A DNA stretch of 16,909 nucleotides from Methanobacteriota archaeon (GTDB lineage Archaea; Altiarchaeota; Altiarchaeia; IMC4; QMZM01): assembly GCA_021731385.1 (NCBI GenBank), contig JAKFXM010000199.1:1-16909 (forward strand), read 5' to 3'. Positions 1 to 6,575 of this stretch are shown here, one piece after another. Made by a program: the position numbers and the translations under genes. The stretch's first letter is position 1. Each line of letters begins with the position of its first letter. The notes beneath the pieces are model-generated. The model made no database searches. It worked only from the letters and a program-made list of their open reading frames with translations, and was not told the origin of the DNA.

Positions 1-141
1 TTGTGGAGCGGCTGCACAGGCATAGGGCTGGAGAGATGGACTGCTTCTTTTTTGGCGCAGAAGGGGCTTGACCCTGAGAATTGGCCAAAGAAGTTCAGAG
101 AGAGAATAGGTAAATTGCCGGAGGGAATTAAATTTTTGTAG
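1..141 (+). CDS. C-terminal fragment of a class II aminoacyl-tRNA synthetase-like protein, probably type-2 (methanogen-type) seryl-tRNA synthetase
   Basis: The first frame is open from base 1 to a TAG at 139-141 and gives the last 46 residues of a protein whose 5' part is outside the window. It contains GCTGIGLERW, which matches class II synthetase motif 3 (GxGxER, whose Arg binds ATP). This is followed by FLAQKGLDPENWP and the C-terminus LPEGIKFL. The Cys shortly before motif 3 is where type-2 SerRS carries one of its zinc ligands, so I favour that enzyme, which charges tRNA-Ser. A homologous amino acid:carrier-protein ligase is the main alternative. It is the only plus-strand gene here and converges on EF-2. 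Its last 26 bases, including the stop, belong to a 29-bp segment duplicated downstream. Confidence 0.6.
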   Translation: MWSGCTGIGLERWTASFLAQKGLDPENWPKKFRERIGKLPEGIKFL

Positions 142-144
142 ATT
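116..144 (+). repeat. 29-bp direct repeat, copy attached to the synthetase-like gene 3' end
   Basis: The segment beginning TGCCGGAGGGAATTAAA is identical at 116-144 and 244-272. This copy encodes the last residues and the stop codon of the gene at 1-141. Confidence 0.95.
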
Positions 145-161
145 TTTCTTTCTTTTGGGAA

Positions 162-215
162 TGTGGCAGAGCCTTTGGCTCTGACACGTGTCTGAACCCA
201 ACGGGTTCAGCCACA
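162..215. repeat. Branched palindromic element, TGTGGC family, copy 1 (54 bp)
   Basis: The outer arms TGTGGC (162-167) and GCCACA (210-215) are complementary. Inside are two hairpins, AGAGCC-TTT-GGCTCT and CTGAACCC-AAC-GGGTTCAG, separated by the self-complementary ACACGTGT. The whole could fold as a multi-branched junction in DNA or RNA. A second copy lies at 10642-10696. The two copies are identical except in the second hairpin, where both arms differ in a matching way. Confidence 0.85.
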
Positions 216-216
216 T

Positions 217-243
217 GCAAACACTTTTTCTAAAAGGGTTTGC
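217..243. repeat. Imperfect hairpin carrying the TTCTAAAAGGGTTT motif
   Basis: Stem GCAAAC/GTTTGC (217-222 with 238-243), one mismatch, then CTTTT/AAAAG. The string TTCTAAAAGGGTTT recurs in two hairpins of the L3-L4 spacer (10741-10754 and 10875-10888), so this looks like a degenerate member of that family. Confidence 0.6.
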
Positions 244-272
244 TGCCGGAGGGAATTAAATTTTTGTAGATT
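244..272 (+). repeat. 29-bp direct repeat, detached copy of the synthetase-like gene 3' end
   Basis: Perfect copy of 116-144, including the terminal codons and TAG, but with no open frame upstream of it. The copies are separated by 99 bp that contain two palindromic elements. Confidence 0.95.
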
Positions 273-371
273 GTAGAGATGTATATAATGCGTTTACGCA
301 TTAAAACTGGTACGGAAAAATTCTTATTGAAAAAATCAATAAGTTCATCCAACATAATTTGAAATGCCCCA

Positions 372-2561
372 CTATTCCATAAAATCCTGAGCCTTTGGCA
401 ACTCCTTTGAAAGGCCCTTTCTTTCCCTTATCTGCATTATTGCCTTAAACTGCAATTCCTGCGGTAATTTATCGAATCCTGCATTTTCTGTAGACCACAA
501 TGCATGACCCTCACTCGCACTTCTTATATCGCCAGCAAATCCAAAAGATTCCGCAACCGGACTCTTTGATTCAATTGTCATTAATTCATCCTTCTGGCTC
601 ATATTCCCTACGATACCCCTCCTTCTCTGTAATTCTCTCGTAACCCCGCCCATATAATCCTGAGGAACATCTATGTAGACATTCTGGATTGGTTCCAGGA
701 GGGATGGTTGAGAAAGAAGCATGCATGCGTAGATAGGCCTTTTTAAAGCAGGATAGATCTGAGCAGGTCCCCGGTGTATTGCATCCTCATGGAGTGTAGC
801 ATCTGTTAGAATTACCTTTACCCCGGTTACAGGCTCCTTTGCCAACGGACCATTATTCATGACATCCTCAAAGGAATCAAATATCAATTCCATGACCTCG
901 TCAAGATGTTGGATTCCGCGTGTCATGTCAACCATTATGTTACCATGATATATGTCTATTACTCTGCGAGCCTCCTCTTTGTCCATTCCTAAATCAACCA
1001 ATTGTGCCCTTATATCCTTGCTCCTGTCCTTCCTTCTACCTTCTGCTACCTCTCCGCTTATGATTGCTTCATATACACTTTTTTCAAGCGGTTCGACTGA
1101 TATCTGGAACTTGTTATGCTTATTTGGTGATTTCCCTTCAATTGGACCATATTTTCCATTTATGGTTTCTCTATAAACAACTATCGGTTGGGAAATTTCT
1201 ATATCAAGTCCGCCCTTCTTTATCCTGTTTGTAATGACCTCTAAATGGAGCTCACCCATCCCGGAGAGAAGATGTTCTCCTGTTTCTTCATCTATCTTAA
1301 CCCTTAGTGTAGGATCCTCCTTTGAAACCTGTCTAAGAACTTCTACAACCCTTGGCAGGTCCTTCATATTCTTCGCCTCAACCGCAACTGTAACAACGGG
1401 CTCTGATGTATGAACTATTTTCTCAAATGGGTGTATATCCTCTACCGACACAGTTTCACCGGCAAACGATTTTTTCAGTCCTGTTATACCGACTATATTT
1501 CCTGCAGGAACATAATCTGTATTTACCCTTGTAGCCCCCATATAGAAACTGACCTGCTGAATTCTTTCCATGGATTTCGAACCTACAAGATAAACATCCT
1601 GTCCCTGGGAGATTTTGCCGGAAAAAATTCTTCCTGTCGCAACCTCCCCTTCACGCTTGTCAAAAACAGTTATGTTTGTTATCATCATGCCCAATTTCCC
1701 CTTTGGGTCACAGTTTAGCATTGCCTTTCCAATTTCACTCTCAAAATCACCCTTCCATATCTGTGGAATCCTCAATTTCTGCGCCTCCAATGGACTTGGA
1801 AGATGTCTCACAGCAATATCCAACATAATTTCATGAACAGGTGCTATCTTGGCAAGTTCCTTCTGTCTATCTGTCATGCAGTAATCTATTATATCCTTGA
1901 AGGTAATTCCTGTCTTCTTCATACAAGGAACATTTATGGCCCAGTTGTGATATGCAGAACCAAATGCCACACTACCATCCTCAACATTCACTATCCAGTT
2001 AATACCTTCGGGCTGGCGTTGCTTTATGATTTTGTTTATATTTGTAATTATTTTTATGAATCTTTTCTGGAGTTCCTCCGGGCTTAGTTTCAATTCATTT
2101 ATTAAACGATCTACCTTGTTTATGTAAAGTGTCGGTCTTACCCTCTCTTTCAACGCCTGACCTATTACGGTCTTCGTCTGTGGCATTACACCTTCTACTG
2201 CACAGACAACGACAATAACCCCATCCACCGCCCGCATAGCCCGGGTTACATCCCCGCCAAAATCTACATGCCCTGGAGTATCGATAAGGTTTATAAGATA
2301 TTCCTCATTATTGTATTTGTGCACCATGGAAACATTGGCTGCATTTATGGTTATCCCCCTCTCTTTTTCATCTTCATGGAAATCCAGGGCTAGTTGCTTT
2401 CCAGCCATATCCTGGGAAATCAGACCCGCGTTTGACAGCAGACTATCACTCAATGTTGTCTTTCCATGGTCTATATGTGCCACTATACCCATATTCCTAA
2501 TCCTTTCAGGTTTATCTATAATCTCCTTTATCTTTTCAGCAACTTGTTCCGCTCGACCCAT
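372..2561 (-). CDS. aef2: Elongation factor 2 (aEF-2), translocation GTPase
   Basis: 729 residues, full length for archaeal EF-2. It catalyses GTP-dependent movement of tRNA and mRNA through the ribosome. The G motifs are visible: P-loop AHIDHGKT (28-35), switch I ERGITI (67-72), DTPGH (94-98) and NKVD near 148. Domain IV carries the loop LHEDAIHRGPAQ. The His at about residue 596 is where eukaryotic and archaeal EF-2 bear diphthamide, so the genome should encode diphthamide synthesis enzymes. It begins 17 nt after the uS7 stop, with AAGGGGGT upstream as a weak Shine-Dalgarno. It is the last gene of the minus-strand cluster and converges on the gene at 1-141. The uS7-EF-2 pairing is normal, but its position behind uS14 is not. 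Confidence 0.97.
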   Translation of the reverse strand: MGRAEQVAEKIKEIIDKPERIRNMGIVAHIDHGKTTLSDSLLSNAGLISQDMAGKQLALDFHEDEKERGITINAANVSMVHKYNNEEYLINLIDTPGHVDFGGDVTRAMRAVDGVIVVVCAVEGVMPQTKTVIGQALKERVRPTLYINKVDRLINELKLSPEELQKRFIKIITNINKIIKQRQPEGINWIVNVEDGSVAFGSAYHNWAINVPCMKKTGITFKDIIDYCMTDRQKELAKIAPVHEIMLDIAVRHLPSPLEAQKLRIPQIWKGDFESEIGKAMLNCDPKGKLGMMITNITVFDKREGEVATGRIFSGKISQGQDVYLVGSKSMERIQQVSFYMGATRVNTDYVPAGNIVGITGLKKSFAGETVSVEDIHPFEKIVHTSEPVVTVAVEAKNMKDLPRVVEVLRQVSKEDPTLRVKIDEETGEHLLSGMGELHLEVITNRIKKGGLDIEISQPIVVYRETINGKYGPIEGKSPNKHNKFQISVEPLEKSVYEAIISGEVAEGRRKDRSKDIRAQLVDLGMDKEEARRVIDIYHGNIMVDMTRGIQHLDEVMELIFDSFEDVMNNGPLAKEPVTGVKVILTDATLHEDAIHRGPAQIYPALKRPIYACMLLSQPSLLEPIQNVYIDVPQDYMGGVTRELQRRRGIVGNMSQKDELMTIESKSPVAESFGFAGDIRSASEGHALWSTENAGFDKLPQELQFKAIMQIRERKGLSKELPKAQDFME

Positions 2562-2578
2562 TTGAAACCCCCTTGAAT

Positions 2579-3184
2579 TTATCTTGCAGATTGTGCAATC
2601 CTTTCAGTCTCCTCTTTTCTCTGTATTGCATAACTTTTTGTGTCAGAATTTGCAGTTAATATTATTCCATCTGCCAAGCATCTTTCTATAGACTTTGGTG
2701 AATTAAATGCAGTAGCAAAAGCCCCTAATGCTATATATTTAAGTGCAAAATCAACCCTTCTCTGTGGTGAGACATCTATAGCCTGATGATAACGAATTCC
2801 GCCATAGATTATTGTCGTTGTTTCTTCCCTGGGACCTGCATTAGCTATCGCATTCACAAGAACCTGAATAGGATTCTGCTTTGTCTCGATTTCGATAATT
2901 TCAAATGCCTTTTTAACTATTTTTATTGCATTCTGCTTTTTTCCAGTATTACCGCCGCCTCTTATAAAGTGACCAGCAACCTTTTTTGTTCCCTGACCTG
3001 AACGCATTAGCTTGTTTATGAGCCTTTCCACTATGTTCATCCTGCTCTTTACAAATGGTTTTCCACTAAGCCTACCACCAGTATGCGGTATATGCACCGG
3101 ATTTAAGGATATATATCGCTTAAGTCCTTCGTTCTTAACCTCAACATCCTCAAAACCCCACTTTCCAAATAGTTTCATATCCAT
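2579..3184 (-). CDS. rps7: Small ribosomal subunit protein uS7
   Basis: 201 residues, an archaeal/eukaryotic-type uS7 that organises the 3' major domain (head) of 16S rRNA beside the E site. Recognisable segments are NIVERLINKLMRSGQGTKKV, the loop NPIQVLVNAIANAGPREETT with RYHQAIDVSPQRRVDFAL, and the C-terminal AIQRKEETERIAQSAR. The predicted start is ATG at 3184, with AAAGGGT about 9 nt upstream. ATG at 3178, two codons later, is also possible. It lies 14 nt after the uS14 stop and 17 nt before EF-2. uS12, its usual upstream neighbour, is absent. Confidence 0.96.
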   Translation of the reverse strand: MDMKLFGKWGFEDVEVKNEGLKRYISLNPVHIPHTGGRLSGKPFVKSRMNIVERLINKLMRSGQGTKKVAGHFIRGGGNTGKKQNAIKIVKKAFEIIEIETKQNPIQVLVNAIANAGPREETTTIIYGGIRYHQAIDVSPQRRVDFALKYIALGAFATAFNSPKSIERCLADGIILTANSDTKSYAIQRKEETERIAQSAR

Positions 3185-3198
3185 TCTAAAATTACCCT

Positions 3199-3351
3199 TT
3201 AACTGTATTTTCTGAAACCAATGCTATAGGCGCCCCCCCTAAAGCATCTTCTACATATATTAAGACCGTATTTATGAATAATACCCCGGTTTGTACCACA
3301 AACAGAACATATGAGACTTCTTGAGTCAAATTTTTTATTTTTTGTTGCCAT
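3199..3351 (-). CDS. rps14: Small ribosomal subunit protein uS14, zinc-binding type
   Basis: A 50-residue gene read directly from the sequence: start ATG at 3351-3349, stop TAA at 3201-3199. The protein begins MATKNKKFDSRS and has the zinc motif C15-x2-C18-x14-C33-x2-C36, then RGGAYSIGFRKYS. That matches archaeal uS14 (usually about 50-55 residues), a head protein of the 30S subunit. A GAGGT Shine-Dalgarno just upstream overlaps the uL5 stop codon, 8 nt before the ATG. It sits directly after uL5, as in most archaea. After it the conserved order breaks, because uS7 follows instead of uS8. Confidence 0.95.
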   Translation of the reverse strand: MATKNKKFDSRSLICSVCGTNRGIIHKYGLNICRRCFRGGAYSIGFRKYS

Positions 3352-3359
3352 ATTGAACC

Positions 3360-3881
3360 TCACTCATTTTCTATTTTGACACCGAATTTCTCCTTTACAA
3401 ATTCAATCGATTCTTGAGGTGTTAAAATACTTTTCCTTGGTATCTTGCCCTTATAAAGCCTTCTTTTTTTCACCCTATATCCGGGTCGTTCAACGGTAAC
3501 GGTTATGTTCATTCCAAATATGCCGATATCTGGGTCGTATTTTATCCCTGGAAGGTCAATGTATTCGCGAAGTCCAAAAGAAAAATTTCCGAATACATCA
3601 AATTGGGAAGCCAACAAACGATTATCTACTGCAGAAAACCCGCGCCTTAGCATCTCCTCTGCACTAGATCCTCTCAGGGTTACCTTACACCCTATCGGAT
3701 CACCTTTTTTTATACCCCATGTGGGTATTTTGTGCCTTGAGAATGTTCTAACCGGCTTTCTATTAGTAATCTGCCTAAGTAGATTTTCGGCCTTTCCAAG
3801 TTTATCCCCGGACTCGCCAAGACCTATGTTCAGTACGACCTTATCTACTCTTGGTTTCTGTATCGGATTAGCGTAATTCAT
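3360..3881 (-). CDS. rpl5: Large ribosomal subunit protein uL5
   Basis: 173 residues, normal for archaeal uL5, which binds 5S rRNA in the central protuberance. Conserved stretches are PRVDKVVLNIGLGESGDKL (11-29), TNRKPVRTFSRHKIPTWGIKKGDPIGCKVTLRG, FGLREYIDLPGIKYDPDIGIFGMNI and VERPGYRVKKRR. The start ATG at 3881 follows the eS4 stop after one base (TAA-A-ATG) with no clear Shine-Dalgarno, which suggests translation coupled to eS4. Confidence 0.97.
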   Translation of the reverse strand: MNYANPIQKPRVDKVVLNIGLGESGDKLGKAENLLRQITNRKPVRTFSRHKIPTWGIKKGDPIGCKVTLRGSSAEEMLRRGFSAVDNRLLASQFDVFGNFSFGLREYIDLPGIKYDPDIGIFGMNITVTVERPGYRVKKRRLYKGKIPRKSILTPQESIEFVKEKFGVKIENE

Positions 3882-3882
3882 T

Positions 3883-4605
3883 TTACAATGATATTAAAGA
3901 TTTCTCTTTGCCGATTACAAATATATAATCTGTGAGCGTCTGAATGTCTCCAATTCTTGTGAGTGATTTCCTTGTCGTAGTCCCCTCGATTATCTCGCCT
4001 ATTTCTCCCTTATCCCCGATATGCCTACCATGAACGATCATACCGAGATTATTTTTCTCAAATTTTACGACATCCGTTATCTTTCTGTTTTGCAGATCTA
4101 ATACAATTGTGTCCCTTGGATCATATTCCCCATTGCTGACAAGAATATTGCTGCCGTCATGAAGATTTAATTGAATACTGCCCTCACCGAGAAAGGTCTT
4201 GTTCATTATCTTGCATAATTTTATATTAGATTCCCTCTCATCAATATCTTTTAATATGAATTTGCTTCGCAAATTCATAGCTCCGAATTCCTTTTGGAAT
4301 TCGGATAAAGTTAGGCCCTTTTTGCTTGGAATTACCCTGTAATGCTTATTTGCCTTTGGTATATCAATTACATCCATCAAGCCGACACCATATTTTGGGT
4401 CTTTTCTTATCTTTTTATCTACAAAAATTAAACCATCATGAATTATCTTCTCCGCTTCTCTTGAGGTATCTGCATAGCCTAGAATATCCCTGACAACCAA
4501 TATTAAAGGAATACTATCCCCTTTTTTATGCTTCCCCGGATTCGGTGTGGTTACCCACTTGTGTTTCTTTCCATAACCTGCAGCAATTCTCTTTGTATGT
4601 GCCAT
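3883..4605 (-). CDS. rps4e: Small ribosomal subunit protein eS4, with a 17-residue palindrome-encoded insert
   Basis: 240 residues of eS4, an archaeal/eukaryotic 30S protein. The N-terminus MAHTKRIAAGYGKKHKW, an S4 RNA-binding domain (about 40-95), the central SNIKLCKIMNKTFLGEGSIQLNLHDGSNILV and a KOW-like segment (about 180-215) are all present. Residues 101-117 have no counterpart in the eS4 pattern I know. Removing them joins GLTL to LKDIDERESNIKLCKI, which fits the family. These 17 residues are encoded by exactly 51 nt made of two tandem palindromes (4255-4305). The frame is open across the insert, so the protein is probably made with the extra loop. The start ATG at 4605 follows the uL24 stop by 3 nt. 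Confidence 0.96.
   Translation of the reverse strand: MAHTKRIAAGYGKKHKWVTTPNPGKHKKGDSIPLILVVRDILGYADTSREAEKIIHDGLIFVDKKIRKDPKYGVGLMDVIDIPKANKHYRVIPSKKGLTLSEFQKEFGAMNLRSKFILKDIDERESNIKLCKIMNKTFLGEGSIQLNLHDGSNILVSNGEYDPRDTIVLDLQNRKITDVVKFEKNNLGMIVHGRHIGDKGEIGEIIEGTTTRKSLTRIGDIQTLTDYIFVIGKEKSLISL
4255..4305. repeat. Tandem palindrome pair inserted in frame in eS4 (51 bp)
   Basis: Hairpin 1 has arms TATGAATTTGC (4255-4265) and GCAAATTCATA (4269-4279) with loop TTC. Hairpin 2 has arms TCCGAATTCC (4282-4291) and GGAATTCGGA (4296-4305) with loop TTTT. Both stems are perfect (11 and 10 bp) with a 2-nt spacer. The total of 51 nt is divisible by three and contains no stop in the eS4 frame. Confidence 0.9.
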
Positions 4606-4608
4606 ATC

Positions 4609-4965
4609 TCATCCCTGTTTTATATTCCTTTCCTTATCATCCATAAATAATTCTGTTATCAAAACATTTGATGGACTTATTGCCCTCTCAACATCCCTGC
4701 CATTAGCCTTTTTTATTGTTATACCACTTATGTATATCTTATAAGACATGGGATCCACCTTTGTTATCTCTCCGGAAGTGCCTTTAAATTCACCTTTCAT
4801 GATCTTAACCATGTCACCCTTACGCACCGGCATCGACCTTTTTTTATATTTTTCCTGGAGATTATCATCTAATCTCGCCCCCATCATCTTCCTTCTTCTA
4901 TGAAGTGGTGCATTTGCACGCCATTTCCTCTGTTTCCTTGGCTGAGTTGATATTGGCATTTGCAT
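4609..4965 (-). CDS. rpl24: Large ribosomal subunit protein uL24
   Basis: 118 residues of archaeal uL24, an early-assembling 50S protein near the exit tunnel. It has the family N-terminus QPRKQRKWRANAPLHRRRKMMGA, then a KOW domain, PVRKGDMVKIMKGEFKGTSG (about 46-65), and the extension KIYISGITIKKANGRDVERAI. The start could be ATG at 4965 or at 4959 (MPISTQ); neither has a strong Shine-Dalgarno. Upstream, 155 nt separate it from the uL14 stop, an unusually large gap for this cluster. That gap is filled by a duplicated uL14 3' end and hairpins. Confidence 0.95.
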   Translation of the reverse strand: MQMPISTQPRKQRKWRANAPLHRRRKMMGARLDDNLQEKYKKRSMPVRKGDMVKIMKGEFKGTSGEITKVDPMSYKIYISGITIKKANGRDVERAISPSNVLITELFMDDKERNIKQG

Positions 4966-4993
4966 TTTATGATCATGTAAAATTTAATCATTG

Positions 4994-5038
4994 AATTCAA
5001 ATCACAATACTTGCTATACTCCCTATCTTGTTCCATCT
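4994..5038 (-). repeat. 45-bp direct repeat, detached copy of the uL14 3' end
   Basis: Identical to 5118-5162. It encodes the last 13 residues of uL14 (RWNKIGSIASIVI) plus the TGA but is not joined to an open frame, so it is a pseudogene-like 3' fragment. It lies on the uL24 side of the insertion and probably keeps the ancestral junction to that gene. Confidence 0.95.
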
Positions 5039-5057
5039 CAACCTTCTGAAAGGTTGA
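5038..5057. repeat. Hairpin in the uL14-uL24 spacer
   Basis: Perfect 8-bp stem TCAACCTT/AAGGTTGA with loop CTGA. It begins at the last base of the detached uL14 copy. Confidence 0.75.
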
Positions 5058-5067
5058 TCATCACTAG

Positions 5068-5090
5068 GGGGTATTACTTCGTAATACCCC
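5068..5090. repeat. Strong hairpin in the uL14-uL24 spacer
   Basis: Perfect 10-bp stem GGGGTATTAC (5068-5077) and GTAATACCCC (5081-5090) with loop TTC, or GAA on the transcribed minus strand. No T-tract follows, so termination is not the obvious role. Confidence 0.85.
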
Positions 5091-5117
5091 TTATTGAATT
5101 TCACTCAATTTGAATTA

Positions 5118-5162
5118 AATTCAAATCACAATACTTGCTATACTCCCTATCTTGTTCCATCT
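5118..5162 (-). repeat. 45-bp direct repeat, copy attached to the uL14 gene
   Basis: Partner of 4994-5038, separated by 79 bp. It contains the last 13 codons of uL14 and its TGA. The palindrome ATTTGAATT/AATTCAAAT (5108-5126) straddles its outer edge. Confidence 0.95.
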
Positions 5163-5558
5163 ATCCGTTGATTCTCTCGCCACGGCACCCTTTATTTCAG
5201 TTCCTTTGGGCAATCCATCCTCCCCAACAACAACAGCTGCATTATCGTCAAATCTTATCTTTGCACCATCATATCTAGTATATGCCTTTTTTTGTCTTAC
5301 TATCACTGCCAACACTATCTGCTTTCTTAGGTCCGGTCGGCCTTTTTTTACGGAAGTTACAATAAGGTCGCCTATCCCGGCTGATGGGTATCTATTTAAT
5401 ACCCCCTTATAACCCTTTACCGCAATTATCTCAAGTTCCTTTGCACCGGTGTTGTCGGCGCAGACAAGTCTTGCACCTACGGGTAAAGGCTTGCTTATCT
5501 TGGCTGTTACTGCCTTTCCCATTGGGAGGTTTTTTTGCATCCCCATTACCTTAGCCAT
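5121..5558 (-). CDS. rpl14: Large ribosomal subunit protein uL14
   Basis: 145 residues of uL14, a 50S protein at the subunit interface. The segments LVCADNTGAKELEIIAVKGYKG, IGDLIVTSVKKGRPDLRKQ, AVIVRQKKAYTRYDGAKIRFDDNAAVVV and GTEIKGAVARE are characteristic. ATG at 5558 is taken as the start; Met-5 and Met-7 are alternatives. The C-terminal codons lie in a perfect 45-bp duplication, so a reader could mistake 4994-5038 for part of a second gene. Confidence 0.97.
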   Translation of the reverse strand: MAKVMGMQKNLPMGKAVTAKISKPLPVGARLVCADNTGAKELEIIAVKGYKGVLNRYPSAGIGDLIVTSVKKGRPDLRKQIVLAVIVRQKKAYTRYDGAKIRFDDNAAVVVGEDGLPKGTEIKGAVARESTDRWNKIGSIASIVI

Positions 5559-5588
5559 TTTTGAATTTGATTGTTGATAAACTGGATA

Positions 5589-5927
5589 CTAAGTTAACTT
5601 TTTGGTAACAACAAAACTGACCGTCTTACTTAGTTTTCTGCATTCCATGATTTTTACCCTGTCACCGGCCTTTGCACCCATACATTGCGGGTTATGGGCA
5701 GGTATACGTGATTTTACTATACGGTATCTATCATACTTCCTTGATTTTATGTAATAATCCCTCTGTACAATTATTGTACCCTTCATCTTATCGGATGCTA
5801 CTATACCATCAAGTATTGCCCCCCTTGTTGATAGCTTGCCGTGCACTGGGCAATTCCTATCATTGCATTCGACCGGAGTCTTTACCTTTTCTAAATTTGC
5901 ATCTTCACTTTTTGATTTTTTGTTCAT
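5589..5927 (-). CDS. rps17: Small ribosomal subunit protein uS17
   Basis: 112 residues, archaeal uS17, an early-assembly protein binding the 5' domain of 16S rRNA. The archaeal hallmark CNDRNCPVHGKLSTRG (about 20-35) is present. The OB-fold core follows: ILDGIVASDKMKGTIIVQRDYY, YDRYRIVKSRIPAHNPQC, and GDRVKIMECRKLSKTVSFVV. It lies between Rpp29 (42-nt gap) and uL14 (30-nt gap). Confidence 0.96.
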   Translation of the reverse strand: MNKKSKSEDANLEKVKTPVECNDRNCPVHGKLSTRGAILDGIVASDKMKGTIIVQRDYYIKSRKYDRYRIVKSRIPAHNPQCMGAKAGDRVKIMECRKLSKTVSFVVTKKLT

Positions 5928-5969
5928 TTTCTAGACAATTTGGGTCATCAAATTCCCATTATATCCAAA

Positions 5970-6251
5970 TTATACGAATTTTATCCTGTATTTCTTTTTT
6001 ACCCTATCCTCTGGTTTTGAAACTAGCAACCTTCCATCAACCCTAACAATTGCATCGTTTGGCAGGTTTAATTCGATTACGACACAATCCTTAGGAATTA
6101 TCTTCACACCCGATTTGGTTTCTATCTTCAGGGTATTTCTTGTTTCATCAACTATCCTGCCACTTGTCATAAATTCCTTATCGGTTACACTAATTATTCC
6201 GGCGTTTAAACCGATAATCTCATGACGTAGCAGATTATAGGGTGTTATCAT
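5970..6251 (-). CDS. rnp1: Ribonuclease P protein component 1 (Rpp29/Pop4)
   Basis: 93 residues matching the archaeal Rpp29 subunit of RNase P, which with RPP21 supports the catalytic RNA in 5' tRNA maturation. The N-terminal TPYNLLRHEIIGLNAGI, the Sm-like core GRIVDETRNTLKIET, IIPKDCVVIELNLPN and the C-terminal VDGRLLVSKPEDRVKKKY are typical. Its place between aIF1 and uS17 is the conserved archaeal position, which supports the call. Confidence 0.93.
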   Translation of the reverse strand: MITPYNLLRHEIIGLNAGIISVTDKEFMTSGRIVDETRNTLKIETKSGVKIIPKDCVVIELNLPNDAIVRVDGRLLVSKPEDRVKKKYRIKFV

Positions 6252-6278
6252 ACTCTATCGTTGCGAGTTGAATCCAGA

Positions 6279-6575
6279 TTACAATATGTCTATCATATCA
6301 TTTGAGAAACCCATACCAATGAGGACATCTCTCATCCTGTTTGTGTGGTCGCCCTGCAGTTCAATTTTATCGTCCTTTGCAGTTCCTCCACATGCAAGTT
6401 TTCTCTTCAAATCCTTTGCAATCTTGTTCAAATCAACATCTTTAAAGCCGTCAACAACTGTAACAATCTTCCCAAATTTTCTTTTGTCACAGCGAACCCT
6501 AATCCTCTGCCCTTCCTTTGTCATCTCGTAGCAGACGCATAACTCCTCAGGAAGTCCACACCTTGGGCAATTCAT
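6279..6575 (-). CDS. sui1: Translation initiation factor aIF1 (SUI1 family)
   Basis: 98 residues from ATG at 6575-6573. It starts with the archaeal zinc motif NCPRCGLPEELCVC. The SUI1 fold follows: QRIRVRCDKRKFGKIVTVVDGF, KDLKRKLACGGTAKDDKIELQGDH and IGMGFSNDMIDIL. The factor assists start-codon selection on the 30S subunit. A longer frame opens upstream to 6698, but it runs through the palindromic array in the uL29 tail and lacks family similarity. The chosen start overlaps the uL29 stop as ATGA, implying coupled translation. Confidence 0.95.
   Translation of the reverse strand: MNCPRCGLPEELCVCYEMTKEGQRIRVRCDKRKFGKIVTVVDGFKDVDLNKIAKDLKRKLACGGTAKDDKIELQGDHTNRMRDVLIGMGFSNDMIDIL

Larger units (their letters stand above)
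142..371. other. Non-coding, repeat-rich region between convergent genes
   Basis: There is no credible gene between the synthetase-like stop and the EF-2 stop. The region holds the branched element at 162-215, the hairpin at 217-243, the detached 3'-end copy at 244-272 and two further hairpins. Those are TAATGCG/CGCATTA (286-303) and CTTATTGA/TCAATAAG with loop AAAAA (323-343). Either could help end transcription from the converging genes, but neither is followed by a convincing T-tract. Confidence 0.7.

Noticed and set aside
162..215. tRNA or tRNA-like gene
   Set aside because: The branched fold has two inner hairpins only, no T-loop or CCA end, and is too short; the second arm is not conserved in sequence.
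952..2565. Plus-strand open frames opposite EF-2 and other ribosomal genes
   Set aside because: They are antisense shadows of well-conserved genes with no recognisable protein features.
4255..4305. Archaeal bulge-helix-bulge intron in eS4
   Set aside because: The hairpins are perfectly paired with no pair of 3-nt bulges around a 4-bp helix, and the frame is open without splicing.
5068..5090. Intrinsic terminator between uL14 and uL24
   Set aside because: There is no T-tract after the stem on the transcribed strand, and termination here would cut off essential downstream ribosomal genes.
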